From NCBI RefSeq assembly GCF_030994125.1, contig NZ_CP099917.1, positions 806,001-870,000 on the forward strand: DNA of 64,000 nucleotides, written 5' to 3'. This DNA comes from Pseudoalteromonas xiamenensis (lineage in GTDB: Bacteria; Pseudomonadota; Gammaproteobacteria; Enterobacterales; Alteromonadaceae). Made by a program: the position numbers and the translations under genes. Under the pieces are notes generated by a model. That model was given only the letters and a program-made list of their open reading frames with translations. It made no database searches and had not been told where the DNA came from. Shown piece by piece: positions 59,319 through 64,000 of this stretch. Every line of letters starts with the position of its first letter. Position 1 is the first letter of the stretch.

Positions 59319-60317
59319 ATGAATATAATTACAACAACCGCTATCTCTAAGTCATTTGCTAAACAAGTTGCAAAATCACCCAATGGCAGTTTTGCAACCA
59401 GATTCAAAGAGTTATTTTCATCCCCAACGATTAAGACTCGTGTTCTAAATAATATTGACTTGCAGGTTGAAGCGGGTGAATTTATTGGACTACTCGGCTC
59501 TAATGGGTCAGGTAAGTCCACACTTCTCAAGTTGCTGACGGGGATTTTAATCCCCGACAGTGGCTCTATTGAAATTTTGGGTTTAAACCCGGTCACTGAT
59601 CGCAAAAAGTATACCGCAAACATCGGTGTTGTATTTGGTCAAAAAAGTCTGCTCTGGTGGAATGTACCTATTATAGAATCATTTAAGTTGTACGCTTCTA
59701 TATATCGATTGAGTGCAAAAGAACGTGATTCCAGAATTGAGGAGCTTTCAGCTCTTCTTGGCTTGGGAGAGATATTATTTTCACCTCCAAGAAAATTGTC
59801 CTTAGGACAAAGAATGAAAGCTGAAATAGCGGCGTCTCTACTTCACAAACCTTCACTTATTTTTCTTGATGAGCCAACTATAGCCTTGGACCCAGTATCT
59901 CGTATTAACTTAATGAATTTTCTTTATGATCTAAACCAGAATGAGGGCACTACTATCCTATTCACTTCACATAACATGGCTGACGTTCACAATTATTGTA
60001 AACGTTGTGTCATTTTAAATGATGGTAGTGTTATTTATGATGGAAAAACTGAAGAACTCATTGCTTTCGAAAACTACAAGACATTGGAGCTGAAAACGGA
60101 ATCCGATTTCGATATAGCGCTTCTCAGTGATTTTGAATATGAGCAAATTGATTCAAATTGGTACAAGATAAAAGCCTCATACAACGATATACATAAAGCA
60201 TTTTCGTCGCTCGCATTCAATAAAGCGGTGACAGACCTAAATGTTTCCCCTCCAACACTAGATAGTGCGGTAAGTCATTTTATGAAAAAGTCAGAGGCCT
60301 ATAAAAATGCATCTTGA
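59319..60317 (+). CDS. ABC transporter ATP-binding protein (ABC-2 exporter)
   Basis: 332 residues. Nucleotide-binding domain with Walker A GSNGSGKST (about 64-72), signature LSLGQRMKAE, Walker B LIFLDEPT, and the switch His in FTSHNM. A C-terminal extension (about 230-332) follows, as in DrrA/NodI-type ATPases that work with ABC-2 permeases. The motif order fits an exporter. It starts eight bases after enzyme 3 and overlaps the first permease by 11 bases, so it belongs to the locus and would energise export of the modified peptide or self-immunity. Confidence 0.93.
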   Translation: MNIITTTAISKSFAKQVAKSPNGSFATRFKELFSSPTIKTRVLNNIDLQVEAGEFIGLLGSNGSGKSTLLKLLTGILIPDSGSIEILGLNPVTDRKKYTANIGVVFGQKSLLWWNVPIIESFKLYASIYRLSAKERDSRIEELSALLGLGEILFSPPRKLSLGQRMKAEIAASLLHKPSLIFLDEPTIALDPVSRINLMNFLYDLNQNEGTTILFTSHNMADVHNYCKRCVILNDGSVIYDGKTEELIAFENYKTLELKTESDFDIALLSDFEYEQIDSNWYKIKASYNDIHKAFSSLAFNKAVTDLNVSPPTLDSAVSHFMKKSEAYKNAS

Positions 60318-61095
60318 TACCTTTTACAGTTTTTTGAGACTGTCTTTTAAAGACCTATCCGTATTTCGCTCTGATTTTTTTATCAGCATTATCCACTTAA
60401 TAATATACCAAGGTATCTTCATTCTATTTTGGGATGCTTTACTTGGAAAGATAGGTGTCGACCTTGGTGCTTGGGATCAAGGTTCTTTATCACTTCTTGT
60501 TTTGACAGGATTAATATTTTCTTCTATTCGATTACTCTTTTACGGCTTCACTACAATGAGCGAAAAAGTAGTGACTGGCACGATCGACAAGTACCTGTGT
60601 AGACCTATTTCGCCTATTTGGGCATTGCTGGCTGAGGATACAAAAATTTGGGCTTCGTTTCATTCTTTATTTACATGTTTACTGTTGTTCATTGCCTTAG
60701 ACTTAAACTACCACTTTGTATTCTCTGTAAAAAACGCCTTTTACTTTATGTTTTCTGTCGTCCTTGGTAGTTTAACACTTGTGCTATTTGAAGGAGTTGT
60801 ATCGCTATCCTCATTTTGGTTTGGAAGAACTGATAAAATATTTTATCTGGTCAATAGTTTTGCTGACTTCCAACGATACCCTATATCTCTATTCCCATCT
60901 TTTATTCAACATTTGCTGATGTGGGTTATTCCTATTGCATTAGTTTCATCTATCCCAGTGATGTTTCTATTTGGTAAATTTGAATCGCCTGAAATCTTAT
61001 TATTAGCTCAAACCATTCTAATGCTAACTTGGTTTTTTCTGTTCATATACCTCTGGAAGAAAGCATTAAAAAATTACGACTCAGTTGGAGGTTGA
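60307..61095 (+). CDS. ABC-2 type permease 1
   Basis: 262 residues with six predicted transmembrane helices. The segments VTGTIDKYLCRPISPIWALL and the C-terminal WKKALKNYDSVGG are typical of the ABC-2 family permeases (DUF990-like) that come in pairs with a DrrA-type ATPase. It probably dimerises with the next permease. Overlaps the ATPase gene by 11 bases and ends three bases before the second permease. Confidence 0.85.
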   Translation: MHLDTFYSFLRLSFKDLSVFRSDFFISIIHLIIYQGIFILFWDALLGKIGVDLGAWDQGSLSLLVLTGLIFSSIRLLFYGFTTMSEKVVTGTIDKYLCRPISPIWALLAEDTKIWASFHSLFTCLLLFIALDLNYHFVFSVKNAFYFMFSVVLGSLTLVLFEGVVSLSSFWFGRTDKIFYLVNSFADFQRYPISLFPSFIQHLLMWVIPIALVSSIPVMFLFGKFESPEILLLAQTILMLTWFFLFIYLWKKALKNYDSVGG

Positions 61096-61098
61096 AAA

Positions 61099-61880
61099 AT
61101 GAGCACTCTACAAATAATGAAGCTAGAGTTAAAGGACAATACGCACTTCAAAGTAAATATGTATGCCTGGTTGTTGTCACACCCATTACAACTGACAATT
61201 ATCTATTTTCTATGGGCAGGAATTTATCAGTATACTAACAGTATTTCAGGTGTTAGCTTTAACGAAATAATAACATATTATTTTATTGTTCACTTTATTA
61301 GTTCAACACTTTCTTCTGCTTACTCTGTTAATTTCTATGTATGGACTGACGTGAATGAAGGCGGTATTGACAAATTTTTATGTCGCCCTATCGACTACAT
61401 AAATACAATCTTAGCAAAAAGTTTTGTAAAACCTGGTATCGACGCCATCTTTGCAATTCCGGCTCTTATTGCAGTAGTATTTATAAGCAACAATGATATA
61501 TCACTTACGCAGCTTTCCTTTTTTCTTTTTCGCTATTTCTAGCGCTGTGTATTTTGGTAGAAATTCAAAAGTGCATAGGCTTATTATCTCTTTGGTTTGA
61601 AAAGGTATTTGGAATTAGAGATATTATTTTCAGCCTTATGACCCTTCTTTCTGGGCAGCTAATTCCATTATCTTTTTTACCAGAGAAAATATCATCTATC
61701 GCACTTTACACGCCATTCGCATCGATTTTTAACGCACCAACATCTCAACTAGTTAATTTCAACCATCAATCAAGCATTGACATGATCTATTTACAAATAT
61801 TCTGGTTGCTATTATTTTACATTACCGCTCGAACATTATGGAAACTAGGCAGACCACGATATGCATCTTTAGGCGGATAG
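61099..61880 (+). pseudogene. ABC-2 type permease 2, apparent frameshift in a T tract
   Basis: The frame from ATG 61099 (MSTLQIMKLELKDN) runs to TAG 61540-61542 (147 codons), giving the N-terminal half of a permease with GGIDKFLCRPIDYINTILAK. The remaining half continues one base out of frame (LFLALCILVEIQKCIGLLSL to TLWKLGRPRYASLGG) and ends at 61880. The two halves join if one T is added in the TTTTTTCTTTTTC tract around 61519-61531. The C-terminal SLGG motif matches permease 1. So the gene is either broken, mis-sequenced at a homopolymer, or expressed through slippage. If truly broken, the exporter would lack its second permease. Confidence 0.75.
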
Positions 61881-61897
61881 AAGAAAGAGTCATCGCT

Positions 61898-61927
61898 TTG
61901 ACTAATTAAAATTGAAAGTGCATTAAT
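61898..61927 (+). promoter_or_regulatory. candidate promoter before the second exporter
   Basis: TTGACT (61898-61903) and ATTAAT (61922-61927), 18 bases apart, in the 80-base gap before the MacB-type ATPase gene. Weak but well spaced. Confidence 0.3.
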
Positions 61928-61962
61928 AAAAATAAAGATTATCGTCAACAAGGATTTTAAAC

Positions 61963-62655
61963 ATGCTTAAAGCAGAAAATTTATCAAAAATTTACCGAAC
62001 AGACACTGTACTAACAACCGTCTTTGACAACCTTTCTTTCGAAGTTGAGACCGGCGAGTTTGTTGCCATTACAGGACCTTCCGGAGCAGGTAAAACAACG
62101 CTTTTAAACACATTAGGTTTACTTGAAAATTTTCAAAAAGGAAATTTGTACATCAACGATCAAAACGTTGCTTCATTGAGCGACAAAGCACTTTCAACCT
62201 TACGCAACACCCATATTGGATTCGTATTCCAGAATTTTAATTTACTTCCTGAGCTGTCCGTATTAGATAATGTCTCGCTCCCACTAGAAATCGCAGGCAT
62301 CGCTAAAGCTAAAGCTAATCAAGAAGCCAAACAACAACTTGAGTATATGGGCTTGCTTGGTCGCTGTCATCACAAGCCAAACCAACTTTCTGGAGGACAA
62401 CAGCAACGTGTCGCGATTGCTAGAGCGCTTGTCAGTGCTCCTCAACTAATTCTTGCCGATGAACCCACTGGTAATCTTAATTCTGCAATGGCACAAGAAA
62501 TCATGCTGTTATTAAAAAGAATTAATGACGAAGGGACTACAATTATTATGGTAACTCATGACGATGTGTTAGCTAAAATGGCGAGTCGAACGATTGAATT
62601 AATGGATGGAAAAATATTGAACGCAAACGAAAAAGGGTTTGTCGAATGCGCTTAA
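61963..62655 (+). CDS. ABC transporter ATP-binding protein (MacB/LolD type)
   Basis: 230 residues. Walker A GPSGAGKTT (about 39-47), Q-loop FVFQNFNLLPELSV, signature LSGGQQQRVAIARAL, Walker B LILADEPTGNL, switch His in MVTHD. This is the pattern of ATPases that drive MacB/LolD/FtsX-like mechanotransmission exporters of peptides, antibiotics or lipoproteins. AAGGATT precedes the ATG. It overlaps the next gene, an FtsX-like permease, by ten bases. As a second export system in the locus it may serve immunity. Confidence 0.93.
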   Translation: MLKAENLSKIYRTDTVLTTVFDNLSFEVETGEFVAITGPSGAGKTTLLNTLGLLENFQKGNLYINDQNVASLSDKALSTLRNTHIGFVFQNFNLLPELSVLDNVSLPLEIAGIAKAKANQEAKQQLEYMGLLGRCHHKPNQLSGGQQQRVAIARALVSAPQLILADEPTGNLNSAMAQEIMLLLKRINDEGTTIIMVTHDDVLAKMASRTIELMDGKILNANEKGFVECA

Positions 62656-63935
62656 GATCAATACTACAAGGAATTTTAACGCAACGATTAGTCGCATTAT
62701 TAGTAACTGCGCTTATCGCGCTCGCACTGGGTGCGTTTGGTACCACTCTCTCTGTATTTCAAATTATGTCCAGTAACCCAATGACTCCAGTTAACTCAAC
62801 GACAGCCTATGTCGTTATTGATGACTGGGATCCGTTGAATGAACTCGATTGGACTCCTCCGCTATTGAGTTACAACGATGGTTTGCAACTATTCGAATTG
62901 GCCTCTGAAAGTAAAAGAGTTTTGACTTACGATTCCAAAGCGGTTCTCCACATACCCAATTCTAATCGCCTTTTTGATTACTCAGGTCGGGTAACAACAC
63001 CTGACTTTTTCTCAACGTTTGGAGCCAAGTTTCAATATGGTGACTCGTGGAACTTACAGGAAGATTTATCTAGAGACCGTTTGATTGTACTTTCAGACGA
63101 TGTAAACAAAGAGATTTTTGGTGGGAGCAATAGCGTAGGAAAAACGCTGTTAGTCGAAGGTGAAAACTTTACCGTGTCAGGTGTATTAGCGCCTTTTGAA
63201 ATGACACCTAAAGTATATGACTTACATGTCAACCCATTTGGCAAACCAGAAGGGTTTTACATTCCCTTCAATACGGGTATTGAGATTCAACTTTTACCTC
63301 AAGGCCGTCTCTTAGGGTGGCGCAATGAAGAAATCCAAAATCTTGAGGATGTACTAAAAACGTCAATGATTTGGCTCCAATTATGGTTACAATTTGACGA
63401 CCCTAACGACATCGCTGTTTATCAATCAAAGGTACTATCCTTTGTCGAAATTCTCCGACAAACAGGCCGAGTTCAGCGTCATGGAGAAAGAGTCTTCCTT
63501 TATTCCCCTTCACAATGGCTCCAAATTAATCATGTCGTTAAAAATGACAGCAAATTACTGCTTTTAATGGCCATTGTGTTTCTCATTATTTGTTTGCTCT
63601 GTGTCGTCGGATTAATGTTAGCAAACTACGCTTCTAGGAAAAAAGAGTTTGCTATTTATCGCGCATTAGGAGCTTCGAGAAATTATCTAATTAAACGCCT
63701 TTCTTTTGAAGTTATGTTGCTCACGACCATGGGATGTTTTATGGGCGTGTTACTCATATTTTTAGGGCTCAACGGTATACAACAACTGTATGGAGAAAGT
63801 TACCGTGCTGTCACTTCAGTTGATGTAACGAATTTACTAATTGCGATTGCCATTATCTATGTGTCAACACTTTCAGTTTGTGCGTTCCCTATTACCAAAC
63901 ACAGCTCATCGCTTCCAGCTTCGCTTCTTAAGTAA
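62646..63935 (+). CDS. FtsX/MacB-like ABC permease
   Basis: 429 residues. One N-terminal transmembrane helix (about 12-38) precedes a large periplasmic domain (about 40-310; VIDDWDPLNELDW, TFGAKFQYGDSW, IVLSDDVNKEIFGGSNSVGK, a MacB_PCD-like region), then three transmembrane helices (about 320-425) with the FtsX-type ASRKKEFAIYRALGASRNYL. It pairs with the preceding ATPase. The C-terminus is short, as in permeases of the MacB group that form heterodimers, and a second permease seems to begin right after it. Confidence 0.88.
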   Translation: MRLRSILQGILTQRLVALLVTALIALALGAFGTTLSVFQIMSSNPMTPVNSTTAYVVIDDWDPLNELDWTPPLLSYNDGLQLFELASESKRVLTYDSKAVLHIPNSNRLFDYSGRVTTPDFFSTFGAKFQYGDSWNLQEDLSRDRLIVLSDDVNKEIFGGSNSVGKTLLVEGENFTVSGVLAPFEMTPKVYDLHVNPFGKPEGFYIPFNTGIEIQLLPQGRLLGWRNEEIQNLEDVLKTSMIWLQLWLQFDDPNDIAVYQSKVLSFVEILRQTGRVQRHGERVFLYSPSQWLQINHVVKNDSKLLLLMAIVFLIICLLCVVGLMLANYASRKKEFAIYRALGASRNYLIKRLSFEVMLLTTMGCFMGVLLIFLGLNGIQQLYGESYRAVTSVDVTNLLIAIAIIYVSTLSVCAFPITKHSSSLPASLLK

Positions 63936-63948
63936 AGGCCTATTGACA

Positions 63949-64000
63949 TGTATTTATCGACAACAGCTAAATTTATAAGTCATCGTAAGCTCGCCTATTT
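63949..64000 (+). CDS. start of a further gene, probably a second FtsX-like permease (cut by window end)
   Basis: Only the first 17 codons are in the window: MYLSTTAKFISHRKLAY and continuing. It begins 13 bases after the permease stop in the same direction. Similar exporters often have two permeases in tandem, and the basic N-terminal stretch suits the lead-in to a first transmembrane helix. The product cannot be identified from this alone. Confidence 0.4.

Overview
The window comes from a gammaproteobacterium of the order Alteromonadales, most likely Pseudoalteromonas or a close relative. This is inferred from protein character and gene order, not from a database search. Two blocks follow the familiar gammaproteobacterial order. 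One is leuS-lptE-holA-nadD-rsfS-rlmH-mrdA-rodA-rlpA-dacA-ybeD-lipB-lipA (10.3-23.0 kb, plus strand). The other is tRNA-fMet-rimP-nusA-infB-rbfA-truB-rpsO-pnp-nlpI (42.0-31.6 kb, minus strand).

Layout. 1-10 kb: a putP gene cut by the window edge and apparently frameshifted, an EAL/HDOD signalling protein, a coupled esterase/SpoIIAA-like pair, a TonB-dependent copper receptor, then an FKBP isomerase, a Lon-like protease and a zinc-ribbon protein. 10-24.4 kb: the leuS-to-lipA block, then an aromatic amino acid transporter preceded by a TyrR-like box. 24.4-30.3 kb: a six-gene Mrp/Mnh Na+/H+ antiporter operon with fused A and B subunits. 30.5-42 kb: an HExxH protein coupled to nlpI, then the translation/RNA block, with a long hairpin in the pnp leader and several hairpins between tRNA-fMet and rimP. 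42-51.3 kb is accessory: a delta-type carbonic anhydrase, a globin-like protein without the proximal histidine, a decayed gene, cry-DASH next to an FeS photolyase, a DUF3019/MipA pair, and a phospholipase C-like / parvulin-like / membrane-anchored coiled-coil cassette.

The most interesting part is 51.3-64 kb. A membrane-anchored ToxR/CadC-type regulator with a beta-propeller sensor is transcribed divergently from what looks like a RiPP biosynthetic locus. The locus starts with one 65-residue Cys-rich peptide and five tandem 45-46-residue peptides that share the leader pattern VLEIMRVQ and the core motif GCSSCCS...GGN. Three radical SAM/SPASM enzymes follow, each with its own PqqD-like N-terminal domain. 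Next comes an ABC-2 exporter (one ATPase, two permeases, one of them frameshifted) and a MacB/FtsX-type exporter that runs off the window. The short peptides are not long ORFs; I found them by reading the intergenic sequence. I do not recognise the precursor family and regard it as a candidate undescribed RiPP class. A 50-residue secreted-peptide gene with its own terminator lies just past the regulator.

Two apparent frameshifts (putP and the second ABC-2 permease) and one decayed gene are recorded. Each frameshift could be a sequencing error.
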